DNA of 64,000 bases from NCBI GenBank assembly GCA_936432065.2, contig OW386287.2, positions 88,765,688-88,829,687 on the forward strand, read 5' to 3'. Positions 1 to 11,529 of this stretch are shown piece by piece (the stretch's first letter is position 1; every line of letters starts with the position of its first letter). This DNA is from Rutpela maculata (lineage: Eukaryota; Arthropoda; Insecta; Coleoptera; Cerambycidae). Under the pieces are notes generated by a model. The model searched no databases and was not told the DNA's origin. It saw only the letters and a program-made list of their open reading frames with translations. The position numbers were made by a program, and so were the translations under genes.

Positions 1-194
1 CATGATAAAAGCAAATAAATAAAAATAATTTATTGTAAAAAATAAATCAAGAATAGGCTTGTAAATAATGAATGAATGTTTCTATACTCTACTGATGAGA
101 ACTAACGAGTTCGAAAAAACTTGTACAACTTTTCTAGAGTTGAAATAGAATGTAAGGTTCAATAATTCTTGTGAGTGACTGAATTTCAATAAAT

Positions 195-660
195 AATTTA
201 AGTATCTTCAATATATTTTTTTTTGCCTTAAAATGCCAGGAATCCTATCATGTAATTCAATACTTCGTCAGTATTAGCTAGTAGAGTAGTTGTTTTGATT
301 GGTTTTCCAATAATGAGTGTTTTAAAGTGTTTTCCTGCGTAGTATATTAGCGTGACCCGATTAAGGTACCAATATACAGAAAGTAGATAATTTCATATTA
401 AATAAAAAAAGTGTGAATGATTAAATGTAAATAAATGATTTAAGTATTTTCAATATATTTTTTTTCTTTAAAATGCTAAGAATCCTATCATGTAATTCAA
501 TACTTCGTCAGTATTAGCTAGAAGAGTAGTTGTTTTGATTGGTTCTCCAATAATGAGTGTTTTAAAGTATTTACCTAACTAGTATATTAGCGTGCCCAGA
601 TTAGGGCAACAATATACAGAAAGTAGGTATTTTCATAATAAATAAAAAAGTGTGTAAGCT
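195..660. repeat. Two-copy tandem duplication, period about 240 bp
   Basis: A block starting near 197 (ATTTAAGTATCTTCAATATA) recurs near 437 with few changes and the two copies stay collinear to about 415 and 655. Each copy carries the same landmarks: AATCCTATCATGTAATTC, GTAGTTGTTTTGATTGG and CAATATACAGAAAGTAG. No coding frame or TIR was seen. It looks like a simple segmental tandem duplication. Confidence 0.9.
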
Positions 661-776
661 GTGATTTGCATAATACCTAAATAATATTCTCTAATCTAAC
701 TGCTTATTAATAAATACCATTTTGACGTGAGTTGGTTTGTCTGCGTGTATTTATATACTGTCTAAAATATACATAA

Positions 777-840
777 AAAACCGTACGGGAATGTTACTTT
801 CCCGGCCTAGGCCGGGAAAATAACATTCCCGTACGGTTTT
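777..840. repeat. Near-perfect 64-bp palindrome
   Basis: The left arm (777-807) and right arm (810-840) are complementary over 31 bp with one mismatch (position 797), around a TA centre inside GGCCTAGGCC. It is GC-rich compared with its AT-rich surroundings. It could be a very short foldback element, a cruciform-forming site or the footprint of a MITE. No TSD is evident. Confidence 0.9.
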
Positions 841-1660
841 GTTGATCGTTGCTTGGCAACGGATCTTTTCCGGTCTGTTTTCTGCTAGTTTCTTAACAAC
901 GGACTAAAATACTGGAATTGTGCATTTTTCGATCTAAAATCGCGCCGAAAATGTAGACATTGCCGATCGATTTCAGAAAAAATATTAATTTCCTTGGAAC
1001 GGTTACTACATATTTATTTAAAAGTGACATCTATATTTTTCTGACATCTCCTTAAAGAAAACTGAATTTCATAAAATGTGTGTTCTAATTTTGACATATG
1101 AAGTGATACTTCAAAACTGACGTAAGTGTCAAAACGTCCTACTTTACGTAACCAGTTATGAAAAGTAAAATTTTACGTAACTGGTGAGGAAAAGTTTGTT
1201 ATGTCATCAATTACGAAAGATAAACAACTCTCAAAAAGAGAAAAAAACAATGTTTATATATAATACTGAATCCTTAAAGTGGAAGCTTCTAAATTCTTCT
1301 TTCCTTCAAAATATGCTAAAAAAACTTTTTCATTAATACGATTTACCTTATGTTATCAAATTAGGATTTCAAATAATATTGTAACTTGGCTAAATAACGT
1401 TTGTCAATTTTGATATTAAAATTATAATGTGTGATAGCAGCAGAGGTAACTATGAAAAAGATTACTTAATTTTTAAGATCTTTAAATACAGCTATTACAT
1501 TTATGTTGAAAGGGTTTTTAGACTTTTAAAATTAGAAAAAATCATGTATGTAACAGATTTCGAAAGACAATCTTGTGCAACTCGTGTTATCCCACTCATT
1601 ACACAAAATAACGTCTTTCGTAACTGGTTACATAAATAGCTATTTTTCACAAACGAAAGA
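841..1660. other. No gene seen; short direct repeats
   Basis: I see no coding or RNA signal. The motif ACGTAAC followed by CAG or TGG occurs at 1146 and 1175, with a variant (TCGTAACTGG) at 1618. The open frame at 1427-1639 resembles no known protein to me. Confidence 0.5.
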
Positions 1661-1663
1661 AAA

Positions 1664-1812
1664 GTATCCGGTATCCGTATCCGAAAAAAGTATTCGAATA
1701 CAGGGTATTCGGATACTTTTTAAAGCAAAAAGTATCCGTATCTTGTCTGTGGTATTCGAATACATTCGATGTATCCGTATCCGGTATTCGAATACCATTC
1801 TAACTGTATCCG
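1664..1812. repeat. Cluster of GTATCCG / GTATTCGAATAC motifs
   Basis: The 12-bp palindrome GTATTCGAATAC occurs exactly three times (1690-1701, 1752-1763, 1784-1795). The words GTATCCG, CGGATAC and CCGTATCC fill the gaps in both orientations. The stretch is a compact degenerate repeat, not a coding region. Confidence 0.8.
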
Positions 1813-2529
1813 ACCCAGCTCTGGTTCATACTTACCAAGTATCTGATTGCCATTCATAAATTTATCATTTTTTTTACATGGCTTTTTTTTAAATTGGGCG
1901 AGCGTGTAGCGCCTCCTTGTACCATCCAAAATGAATGGAGGTCTGGATCCATGATTTTTGGGAGTAAATGAAGAAATCCCTCCGACCCCCATGCCTAAGC
2001 CTATGACTTATTTGTGGCTGTTCGTTTTACTTTTACAAGTCATATTTCTTACACATTTGGGGGCCTGCCGTACGCCCTTTTACCAAAAAAAAGGGCTGGC
2101 ATGGACATTTCTGTGCTCTACTACCTCAAATTAACAACAATTCACACATTTTGGGAGTAAACCTATGACACACAATTAGTGGTCGGCGGGCTCCGGGTCT
2201 AAATGGAGCAATGAGGATAGAGATGATTGCAAAAATTTGCAGCGAAGCACAAATTTTCACCATTCTGACGCGACGGCTGTAAATCGTAAAATATTGATAA
2301 TGGAGAAAAATGGCTTCAATAAAAGCTGTAGCTTTTTTCATTTTCTACAATATTGGTAATACCTAGTTTTAGGGTAGAACTAAGAGGAAAGCAGATAATG
2401 GAGAAAAACTTATTTCGACTGCCATTTTTTCAACATGGCGGCCGTTGCGTACACGATATTTTAGTGAAAAACATCAATTAATGATTGGGGCAAGCTTCTC
2501 TATAGTATAAATAAATTAATAGTAAATAT
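1813..2529. other. No gene seen
   Basis: The sequence TTTTGGGAGTAAA occurs near 1958 and 2150 in similar surroundings, which suggests small diverged repeats. No coding, RNA or element boundary could be supported. Confidence 0.4.
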
Positions 2530-2800
2530 AAAAAAACATGCTTTTATAAATACTGCACTAAAGAGCAAAAAATAATCATCGAACCTGTTCTCTCTGTCTA
2601 CGGGGGATTATTTCAAACAGGTTCGATAATTAAAACGCTGAAGACATCATTAGATTAAATGAAAAGGGCTCCACGCTTTTATACTCAAATATTATACTTA
2701 ATTACAAACACTAAGGCCCTTACGGGGGTAGACAGAAAGAACAGGTTCGATGATTATTTTTTGCTTTTTAGTGCAGTATTTATAAAAGCATGTTTTTTTA
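2530..2800. mobile_element. TIR/MITE family A, 271 bp, apparently uninterrupted copy
   Basis: The left arm (about 2530-2600) reads through ATAAATACTGCACTAAAG and CATCGAACCTGTTC. The right arm (about 2724-2800) is its reverse complement, through GAACAGGTTCGATGATTATT and GTGCAGTATTTATAAAAGC. There is no internal coding. A second, interrupted copy lies at 43.69-48.71 kb in the other orientation, so this copy serves as the empty-site reference for that nest. Confidence 0.85.
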
Positions 2801-2829
2801 GTTTTTTAAACTATTAATTTATTTTTTTA

Positions 2830-3515
2830 CTTTTTAGTCTCATATTTAAGGAGAGAATTTTGGCATGTTCAAAAACACAAGCAATTTGTTAAATTTGGAC
2901 CGGATAATTGTAATCTGCAACCTCGATAAACCATAGATACCAATTTTCAGTCGACGATAATTGACGCCATGTTGACGCTGCCATTTTGAATCTGATAACA
3001 TATTTATTTTCTACTTATCAAGCCCTTTCTTTTGATACCCATATCAAGGGAATCCGACGATAATTGATAAAACCTATCCGCCATGTTGACGCCGCCATTT
3101 TGAATTTTTAAGTTTTGATCACATACTTGTTTTCTACTTATCAAGCCCTTTCTTTTGATACCCATATCAAGGGAATCCGACGATAATTGATAAAACCTAT
3201 CCGCCATGTTGACGCCGCCATTTTGAATTTTTAAGTTTTGATCACATATTTGTTTTTTTACTTATCAAGCCCTTTCTTTTGATACCCATATCAAGGGGTT
3301 GTAAAGAAAATGACAATCCGCCATCTTGGGGCGGCGGCCATTTTGAACATATTATAATATTAAGCATACTATATTGTATTGTCATCAGAGCTACATACAG
3401 TTCCCAAATTTCATGATGATACAACAATTGTGGGTGAAATTCAGTTCCTTAGACCTCATTACATAGATAGATAGATAGATAGTTAGTTAGATAGAGATGG
3501 ACCTAATAAAAGCAT
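2830..3515 (+). repeat. Dispersed repeat family B with 123-bp satellite core
   Basis: About three tandem units of about 123 bp start near 3011, 3134 and 3258. Each contains TTTTGATACCCATATCAAGG and GCCGCCATTTTGAA. The flanks (GTTGTAAAGAAAATGACAATC, CATCAGAGCTACATACAGTT, ATTTCATGATGATACAACAA) recur in reverse orientation at 43.09-43.65 kb. The right edge is an ATAG/TTAG microsatellite followed by GGACCTAATAAAAGCATG. The open frame at 3004-3207 only reflects the repeat. Confidence 0.85.
3464..3495. repeat. (ATAG)n/(TTAG)n microsatellite
   Basis: Short tetranucleotide run near the right end of repeat family B. The homologous position at 43.1 kb holds a diverged TATG/TAAG run, so the microsatellite appears to be a fixed part of the family. 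Confidence 0.85.
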
Positions 3516-3650
3516 GTTAAAAAAGAAAATCTCTTGTAGGAATTATTCGTGGTTATCCCCCGTTTTTTGCTCTACAGACCGTATTAAATAAGGAGGCAGA
3601 GAAATCTAAAAAATCAGATCAATTTTGGAGAAGCATTGATTGATGTACGC

Positions 3651-5840
3651 TAGGGTGGAGTGAAATATTAAAAATTAAAAAAAATTTATTATTTTCTTTA
3701 ATACATACTATGGATGGTGGCCATTTGGGTTTAAATTAATGGGAAAAAAATTCAGCTCGATAAAAAAATGTCTTGAGGGTTCACAAGTGAAACAACAAAA
3801 ATAAAAAAATATGTATATATTTTCTCTAATACATATTGGTTATGGATTATATTTGGATCCAAATTAATGGAAAATAAGTTTTAGGTCGAAAAAAAAAATT
3901 TTCGAGTGTTCAAAACGATTATTATTTTATGCGAAATTGTTTCTTTGTATTAAATTTGGGCATTATTTTTCTACTTGCAAGTCTCGATCTGATAAGTCCA
4001 TCTCTGCGTTGCATCACAAAAACTTCACTTGATGTCTCGGTTACCAACTTGACACAACGTTCCATGCTTTGTGTATAACATGGGAACCGAGCAAAATTGA
4101 TGTTGCTGCAATCACCACCTGTAATTACCTCCTAATTATCTCATCTGCTACAAATTTAGTTACATGAATACCTTGCCAATCAATTAAATCAGTAAATCAT
4201 TTGCTTCAAAATTCAATGTTGGTACCACAAACTTTCGAATAGTCCCTCCTGATCACACTTTAATCACTCGTCGGAACGCTAATTCGCGTATGGATTTTCT
4301 TGAATCGGTCATAGTCAGAAGCACATTTTCTGGGTGGGCGTAAAACGAATTTCTTTCAATGACAGAATCCCTTTTTTTATATCCGAGTCAAGATATCTGG
4401 ATATCATTTTCCACAAGTGTCGTGCCCCATCGGTACTGGAGGGGTGATATTTAATTGAGAACCACAGCAGGGTATAAACACGACCGTCAAAATTCGCTGG
4501 AGTAATAAAATTATGAGATGAATTTTGCATTCCAATATATATAGTCTCATAATTCTGTTTGCTGCAGTCAACCAACAAGCATGTGACAATTTTCCTGGGC
4601 TTCTCTATAATAATGATTCTGCACAATTCCCAGTGGCTACTGCCTGACATATTATCATATATTTTTGATCGCAACTAAGGTCCTTAATTTTTTATATATC
4701 TGGAAAAACTGTGAGCATTTCCGGAATTGGTTCGAATATCGCCAGTACTGTGTTCTCACAGCTTCCATCTTTTTTCCAACCGGTCCAGAGAAACCAGATG
4801 GTCCTGCTGTGGAGCCATCTAAATGTTGTAAAAGGTGTCTCAAAGGCAACTCGTTACAATGTCACAAGCAAATAATACACCATTGCAAAGGTCTGTCCAC
4901 AGCTTCTTCTATTAGCCTTACAGTCCCACCGTTTATACCAGTATTGCCAACGGGCACTAACTGAGACAAAGGAATTTTACTTTTACGCAGATGATTCATT
5001 ATTAAGTCTTTAATGCTTCTTAATTTTCCATCGCAAGGAGAAACATATAATGTGACCCCGGTTCTTGAATAAGGGGAATATCTTCTTTCACAACAATTTT
5101 GTGGTATGTTTTTCATCTGCGTTTGATTAATATTTTAGTCCGATCTCTTCTACCATCAAAATAAAGTCTTTCAAGGTGGGTCCCTTCTAAAGAACAATTT
5201 TTCTGTAATTTTTGCCTGACACCAGTTCTTAGTTGCCTTACTTTGGATCTGTCAACAACCTTCGATTGATCCTTGAAGGCCTAGGCTAGGTAATTTTAAC
5301 CGCATTTGTTTTGTAGTCACACGATTCGGCATTTATTTTTTCACTGGTGAGTTAGTAACAAAATCACTATCATTGTCAGTTGTATCAGGCGATCATCTAT
5401 CAGATAGGTTGATCATAAAACTCGCGAAACATTTGTTTCATTCAGTTGTCTTTTTCGTTGTAGCCTCTATATACCACGAATAATTCAGAATTGGTGGCGG
5501 GGGTATTGGAGGGGATACTTGGTATATGAGTCAATTGCCGAATGCGGATGCATTCTAAAATAACACATTATAAATGTTCGAGGTCGTTGTGAACCCTCGT
5601 AATATTTTTTGATAAAGCTGAATTTTTTTTTCATCATTATGAATACAAGTGTCTTCCGTTTCCCTTATGTATAAGAAAATAATAATAATAATAAAAAATC
5701 ATATTTTCAAGATCGTTGTGAACTCTCTAAATATATTTTTTTCTAGCTGAAACTTTTTTCCATAATTCTGAATGCAAAAGGCCGCCATCCCCCCTATGTA
5801 TAAGAAAATTTTAAAAAAATAAAAATTTCACTCCACCCTA
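3651..5840 (-). mobile_element. hAT-like DNA transposon with exact 8-bp TSD, 2,190 bp
   Basis: The element begins TAGGGTGGAGTGAAAT and ends with its exact reverse complement. It is flanked by ATGTACGC at 3643-3650 and 5841-5848. The TIR continues imperfectly inward. Each subterminal region holds two diverged copies of a roughly 120-bp repeat with GTTCACAAG or CGTTGTGAAC words. An 8-bp TSD and a tip of the form YARNG fit the hAT superfamily. The interior carries a decayed transposase on the minus strand. The copy looks full length but is inactive because its gene is broken. Confidence 0.85.
3925..5280 (-). pseudogene. Decayed transposase of an arthropod TE family
   Basis: On the minus strand the conceptual protein switches frame many times but keeps collinear blocks. 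From N to C terminus these are RLYFDGRRD, a CDGK stretch, RLIEEAVDRPLQW, LPLRHLLQHLDG, SHACWLTAANRIMRLYI, VYTLLWFSIK, GARHLWKMI, FYAHPENVLLTMT, RELAFRR, FPCYTQSMERCVKLVTE and LIRSRLASRKIMPKF. I recall these blocks from a widespread set of arthropod proteins usually left uncharacterised. The block order is complete, so most of the gene survives as a degenerate copy. Its place inside an element with TIRs and an 8-bp TSD indicates that this family is a transposase, probably of hAT type. There are many stops and frameshifts. Confidence 0.7.
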
Positions 5841-5965
5841 ATGTACGCTGAAGAAATGGCACAATATAAAACTTAGAAATTAGGAAAAATTGCATATTTT
5901 TATGATTTCCCAATTTGTTAGCTAAAAAATGAAACATTGCAAAATCAGCCATATAAAAATATATA

Positions 5966-7470
5966 TAGTCCAGTCAATGAAAGAGTTGTAGAGAACATTT
6001 TGGAGGGGAGAATTTTTCTCTTCAGGAATGTGTTGGGGGTAGTCAGGAGGTAAACATACTAAAAGTCCCCGCCCCTAGCCCCGCCGCTTCAGTAGGAGAG
6101 GGGGATGGAAAGGTTCCTTTTTTCGATTCTTCGCTTATAACTCGGAAACGATGCGTCGTACGAAAAAAAGTAATCTATGCAAAATTAAACGTAATTAAAT
6201 TTCCCATAAGAATGTTTATATTCATTTTCTTCCTATGTGTTATATTTTACGAGATATCTGCCAGCGAATATCGACAATTAATAAAAAAAAAAAAACAATT
6301 GGGTACCTTGAATATTTCTATCAAAGCGGTTTACCGTGGACTGCTAATAAATCACAGTCACTAAACAATCTTTATTTTACAACACTCGACGTATTTACTA
6401 ACGTAATATTTTGTCGAAGTCTAGACATTTCCTTAAATATACAGTGTGACTCACTTAAAATGAAGATACCCTTATAACTTTTTCATTTTGTTTCCGATTT
6501 GAATCAAATTTTACTTAAGTATAGAACAAATTAGGATCTACTTATGACCAGAAATCATTCACCTGCTATAAAGGCAAAGCTACCTGCGGTACCAAAATAT
6601 GAGGAAAAAGATTAAAAGTCATATTGATTTTTAATCTTACGAACGATGAATTTTACGTAGCCACCACAAATTGCAGAAGCTGAGGACCCCCTTTGCCAGA
6701 TGAGCTTATGTATGAAATATACCCTATCAATAATCAAATCAAATTTTGGTGTATGTACGTTTGTGGCGCCGATTGGATGCAGTTTTTAGAATTTCTAACA
6801 TTTAAAATGTTTTATTTTTTTCAGCATATTTTGGTACCGCAGGTGGCTTTGCCTTTATAGCAGGTGAATGATTTTCTGGTCATAAGTAGATCCTAATTTG
6901 TTCTATACTTAAATAAAATTTTATTCAAATCGGAAATAAAATGAAAAAGTTATAAGTGTATCTTCATTTTAAGTGAGTCACACTGTATATTTAAGGAAAT
7001 GTCTAGACTTCGACAAAACATTACGTTAGTAAATATGTCGAGTGTTGTAAAATAAAGATTGTTTTGTGACTGTGATTTATTAGCAGACCACGGTAAACCG
7101 CTTTGATAGAAATATTCAAGGTACACAATTGATTTTTTTTTTTATTAATTATCGATTTTCGCTGACGAATATCTCGTAAAATATAATACATAGGAAGAAA
7201 ATGAATATAAACATTCTTGTGGGAAATTTAATTACGTTTAATTTTGCACAGATTACCTTTTCCCATACGACGCATCGTTTCCGAGTTATAAGCGAAGAAT
7301 CGAAAAAAGGAACCTTTCCACCCCCCTCCCCCCCTGAAGCGGCGGGGCTAGGGGCGGGGACTTTTAGTATGTTTACCTCCTGACTACCCCCAACACATCC
7401 CTGAAGAGAAAAATTCTCCACTCCAAAATGTTCTCTACAATCCCTTTTCGGGCATTCATTGATTGGACTA
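5966..7470. mobile_element. Long foldback element with about 640-bp arms
   Basis: The left arm (about 5966-6610) and right arm (about 6820-7470) are reverse complements at high identity, with a spacer of about 210 bp. Tips are TAGTCCAGTCAATGAA and TTCATTGATTGGACTA, so a TA target duplication is possible. The arms share the stretch TCCCCGCCCCTAGCCCCGCC, and the inner ends match the arms at 31.55-31.70 and 33.17-33.33 kb. Open frames at 6235-6477 and 7149-7421 come from the mirrored arms and look non-coding. Confidence 0.85.
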
Positions 7471-8469
7471 ATAAATAGTCCATAAACTTTTAGGAAATTG
7501 TCCTATAGTTATTTTTTACATGAGCGCTTCTCAACGGTCTGAACCCCAACTATAAGTTAAGATCTTGGAATATAATGGATGTATTATTCAGTTTTAATTG
7601 TTTATTCCTTACGGATGCTTACACTTCAGTTGAACAGAACCTTTTTGTTATTGAGATGTTTATAACATCGATTTCAAGTTTTGGGATGTGATTTATGATT
7701 GTTTGTTTATATTATTACGTTCTAATTTACACGACCATGTAAATTTTAAATGTTATATGAGTCTTATTAATAGTGTGAAATAAATCATCCTTCCCTAAAT
7801 GGGTATTATTTCCATTACAAAGAAGCAGTAATAGTTCTAAAATAAGTTACATAAGTGGCCATTAAAGTATTTATATTATCCTAAAAACTTATATAAGTTT
7901 GTGTGTAATTATTAATCCCATAACATTATTATTTTCGTTGACTAAAATCTAAAACTAGATAGATGTATTTACCTGGGTAAACTTCCCAGAGGCAAAAAAA
8001 TGAATTTGAAATTATTCAATTAGAAACAGGCATGTTATTTTATTTTTTGGTGCATTTAGACGTTAAATTTTAAGGGTTTCATATTGTAGAAACCAATTCA
8101 GATGGGAACATAATAATAAAAGCTGTAGTGGTTTTTCACTTTCTGCACTTCTTTTTCGCTTTTGCGACCTTCGAAACTATATAGATCTGCAGGCAGTATA
8201 GAAAAAAATGTAACTGCAAAGAAAACTATTGCAAAGAGTAACTAAAAATTATAATGAAAAACTGAAAAAAAAAGGCTTTAAAAAAATGTCAATATGTAAT
8301 TCAAAAAATGATAATTTTAAAACAATGTTACAATTTTTATAATTTTTTAATACAAAAAATATATCTTGTGAAAAAATGTTTTCGTATGAGTTTTGGTTTC
8401 AGAAAAATACAAGTCGTTTTCCGCAAACAGGACAGTGTACACCGATAGCCTGAGAGACGACCGCATGAA
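7471..8469. other. No gene seen
   Basis: AT-rich sequence without a recognisable coding block, TIR or RNA signal. Confidence 0.4.
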
Positions 8470-8795
8470 TCTTTACGTCATCGAATATCTATTAATTCTT
8501 TATACATTCGAAAGAATATGCACTAACAAACACTAAACCATTGGCCTATCTAAGCATATCTTGGTGGGAGACCTTTAGTTGAGCTAATTACGAGCTAATT
8601 AGCTCAATCCCGCCAGGATTTACTTAGGCAGACTAACGGTCCCGTGTATGAAGCTCTACGTCATCGAACATAATAAATTCGAAAGAATATGTACAAAAAA
8701 AACCAAAACCGTTAATTAAGCTAATTAGCTTAATTACAGGCCTCCTACTAGGATATGTTTAGGTAGACCAACGGTTCGATATCGTAGGGTTTCAT
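8470..8795. repeat. Diverged tandem duplication, unit about 165 bp
   Basis: ACGTCATCGAA, ATTCGAAAGAATATG, AAACC, TTAGCTCAAT/TTAGCTTAAT and TTTAGGTAGACCAACGG-like blocks occur in the same order near 8475-8640 and 8650-8785. Each copy also holds an internal AGCTAATTAGCT palindrome. Confidence 0.7.
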
Positions 8796-8839
8796 ACGGT
8801 CTCCGCTCGGCCTATGACGTCCTACTCCACCTAACGAGA

Positions 8840-9261
8840 TTCGTCGATTACCAGAAGGTTTCTGACTAAGTTTTTGCGATGATCGATTCGAGATACTCGA
8901 ATCTCATCAAAGATATTTACGATTATGCCACTCTCCACGTCAAAGCAGAGAAAAACTTAGTCACCGGGAGGATCCCCTTGAAGAGAGGAGACACACAAGG
9001 TGACACTATCTCACCGAAGCTGCTCACCCTGGCGCTACGAGAGGTTTTTAAAAATCTTAACGTGGGACCACAAAGGCGTCAATATCGATGGAAAGTTCCA
9101 GACTCACCTGCGCTTCGCTGATGACATTGTCCTGGCGAGCTTGCAGTTATGATTAAATAGTTGAAAGAAGATTCCGAGACCGTGGGCCTGAGAATGAATC
9201 TCCTCAAAACCAAGGTCATGAGTCCCGATAACATCCAGGTCACACTCGACAATCACGTTTG
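8840..9261 (+). pseudogene. RTE-like non-LTR reverse transcriptase fragment
   Basis: Frame 2 reads FVDYQKVSD then a stop, the position of the RT motif FxDYxKAFD. It continues in frame through IKDIYDYATLHVK to RGDTQGDTISPKLLTLAL (RT motif B region). A frameshift near 9060-9070 moves to the frame that encodes FADDIVLAS at 9114-9140, which keeps the catalytic Asp pair. It then reaches GLRMNLLKTKVM (9184-9219) in decayed form. The QGDTISPKL and FADDIVL pattern is typical of RTE-clade LINEs. The motif A context is damaged and the copy is 5' and 3' truncated. Confidence 0.8.
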
Positions 9262-9611
9262 AAATGATAAAAGCGATAGAAAATTCCTTCTCGAAGGTGA
9301 GGTGAAATTGCAGGCGCTAAGAAAAGAAGAGCGAGAGAAGAGGGAGACAGCAGATAGTATAACTATACGAGCGTTTAAAAAATACAACAACATCGGAGGG
9401 TTACAAGGAGGTTGCACTGGCTCAAGCTATGGGTGCAGGAACCGAATTAGTTAGAAGAGAAGCCAATAAGAAGAGGGCGCAATTAGGTAAGCTGCAGTCA
9501 TCAGTGGAAAAAAGAAAGTCAGAAATGATTTCTGGGCTTCTAAACAAAAAGTCCAAAACATGTCTGATGTACATTTTTTTAAATATTTCGTTTCCAATCA
9601 AGAGTTTATTA
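9262..9611. other. Unassigned, possible LINE tail
   Basis: A purine-rich stretch with an open frame (9429-9617) whose Lys/Arg-rich translation I do not recognise. It may be degenerate downstream sequence of the RTE-like copy. Confidence 0.3.
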
Positions 9612-10102
9612 CACTGAAAAAAGTGCACGTAAAATTGCAGCTTCAATACATTAGAATTCATGGAATTTTACTGTTAGAATAATGTAATAAGAGATCGCTA
9701 CAGACAAGTACATGTAAAAATACATGCCACATGGAAATATACACAACTTTCGAATTTATTCATGGCCTAATGTGATTTTACGTCAACTGTCTGTTAAATT
9801 ACAATGTAATTATCCACACTGAGTGCAAATTTACTAGCCCCCGTATAAATTTACAGACTTTTCTGTAATGTTACAGCAAATATGTGAATTCACGTTACAA
9901 CTGTAAAATTACAAGAATACTGTAACAGTGTACCAATAGCATTGGTAAATTTTATCACGTGATGAAGACTACAAACGACAACTTGTAGCAAATCATAAAA
10001 CTTGTCGCCATTGTGCATTTATCATTTCTGGCGGTGATTAATTCGTTAAATTTCAAGTATATATCATAAATCCACAAAACACAAGTAAGTATATTTAACT
10101 AA

Positions 10103-10339
10103 ATGAAGCAAATTATGGAATTTAAATGTAATAATTGTCACACTAATCACGGTATAAGCATGAATGCCACCAAAATGAATTATATTAAACGTATACAGCC
10201 AGCTTACAAATTCATATGTAAAGCATATTTCCGTTTTGCACACCACATTGCTACTTCTCATTATGTAAACGCTCATTTTTTTAATTATATTTATATATGT
10301 TTATACTCCATAGTGCTTCCTGATGAAGTTTCATTTTAA
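10103..10339 (+). pseudogene. Possible degenerate C2H2 zinc-finger-like fragment
   Basis: A 78-residue frame inside the TIR element begins MKQIMEFKCNNCHTNHG. It has a CxxC followed by later His residues (AHHIATSHYVNAH) that resemble the Cys/His spacing of arthropod C2H2 domains found in TE-linked proteins. A splice-donor-like CAAGTAAGT lies just upstream at 10082. The match is weak, and chance open sequence in AT-rich DNA remains possible. Confidence 0.25.
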
Positions 10340-11529
10340 GTTATTTACTGTGATGTATGTGTAATGTACTATTTTGTGTATTTCTTTTTTATACCATTGT
10401 GCATCAGCAAGGTGCTTTATTACTACGATGTATGCTTAGTTAAGTTTACTTAAGTTCAGTTTATTATTTTTTTAATATTCTCCTAACATGTGGTTTTTAT
10501 TACATATATTTAATTTTTTTTCTGTTTTACACATTTGGGTAAGCATGTACTTACTTTTATCTACAATTTCATATTGTATATATGTGTCAAATTTATTGTA
10601 TTTAAGTATAAAGGAACGTATAAAGGAAAGGAAGGCAGTTTTGAAATGTTAAGAAATGTGAAAAATGCGTTTTTTTAATTAATCCCCTTCCTTCGAAACG
10701 GCTAAATACAAAAACAGGTGTCTCTATTTTATAACTTATCTAAATTATATTTAAAAACAATAAATTTGAGCCATTCATGTTGAGAGGTTCGAATTGTGCT
10801 TCCCGAGCGAGCGGACGCGTCCGAAAAACGCTCCATTTAAACGCGAGTACATCAGATAAAAGACCGCTAAATTTGATAAAACTTAGGTGAATTTATATTT
10901 ATAGCCCAAAACATTCCGCATAAATTGATATGTGATAACAAAAGAACAAAGTTGAAATAGAATTAATATTTGAAAATAACTAATACAGAGTTATTTAGTG
11001 GCAGAACCGAGTGCAGTGATATGCATAAAGGAACAAGCTTAAAGGACCAGGCAATAAATAACGGGAATATAAGCTAAGTATACCCATTTTCATTTTTAAA
11101 GTACCTATCCGCCACCCAAGTTTATTTATCCAAGTTTATTTATTTCTTAATGATGACTAACAAGAAGTGCCTGCAGTGTTTTTAGGTCCAAATTCTAGCT
11201 ATATACAAAGTGTAAATGATATAATTTTAAAGTTAAGTGAGTGACATAATTTGTATTTGTATTAAAAAGAGTGTGTTTTTATGGAGTGTGTATAAATGCT
11301 GTAATAAACTGCTGAGGGGCTGACTCAAACGATTTTCTTAGTAAATCTGAGAAGTGATTGTACACCTAAACCCTTGAAAATGTTAACAGCCGCCATAAAT
11401 TTATGGCTTTATTGAAGTGTATTATTCCTTAAGATAAACGGGGTTTCTTAGATAAACAAGCCGCGACTTGGGTAACAAATAGACAACCGGACAACCAGAG
11501 GCGTACTATTAGTAAAATACGCCGGGGCA

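Noticed and set aside
2830..3300. CRISPR-like array
   Set aside because: The units are head-to-tail satellite monomers of about 123 bp without spacers, in a eukaryotic context.
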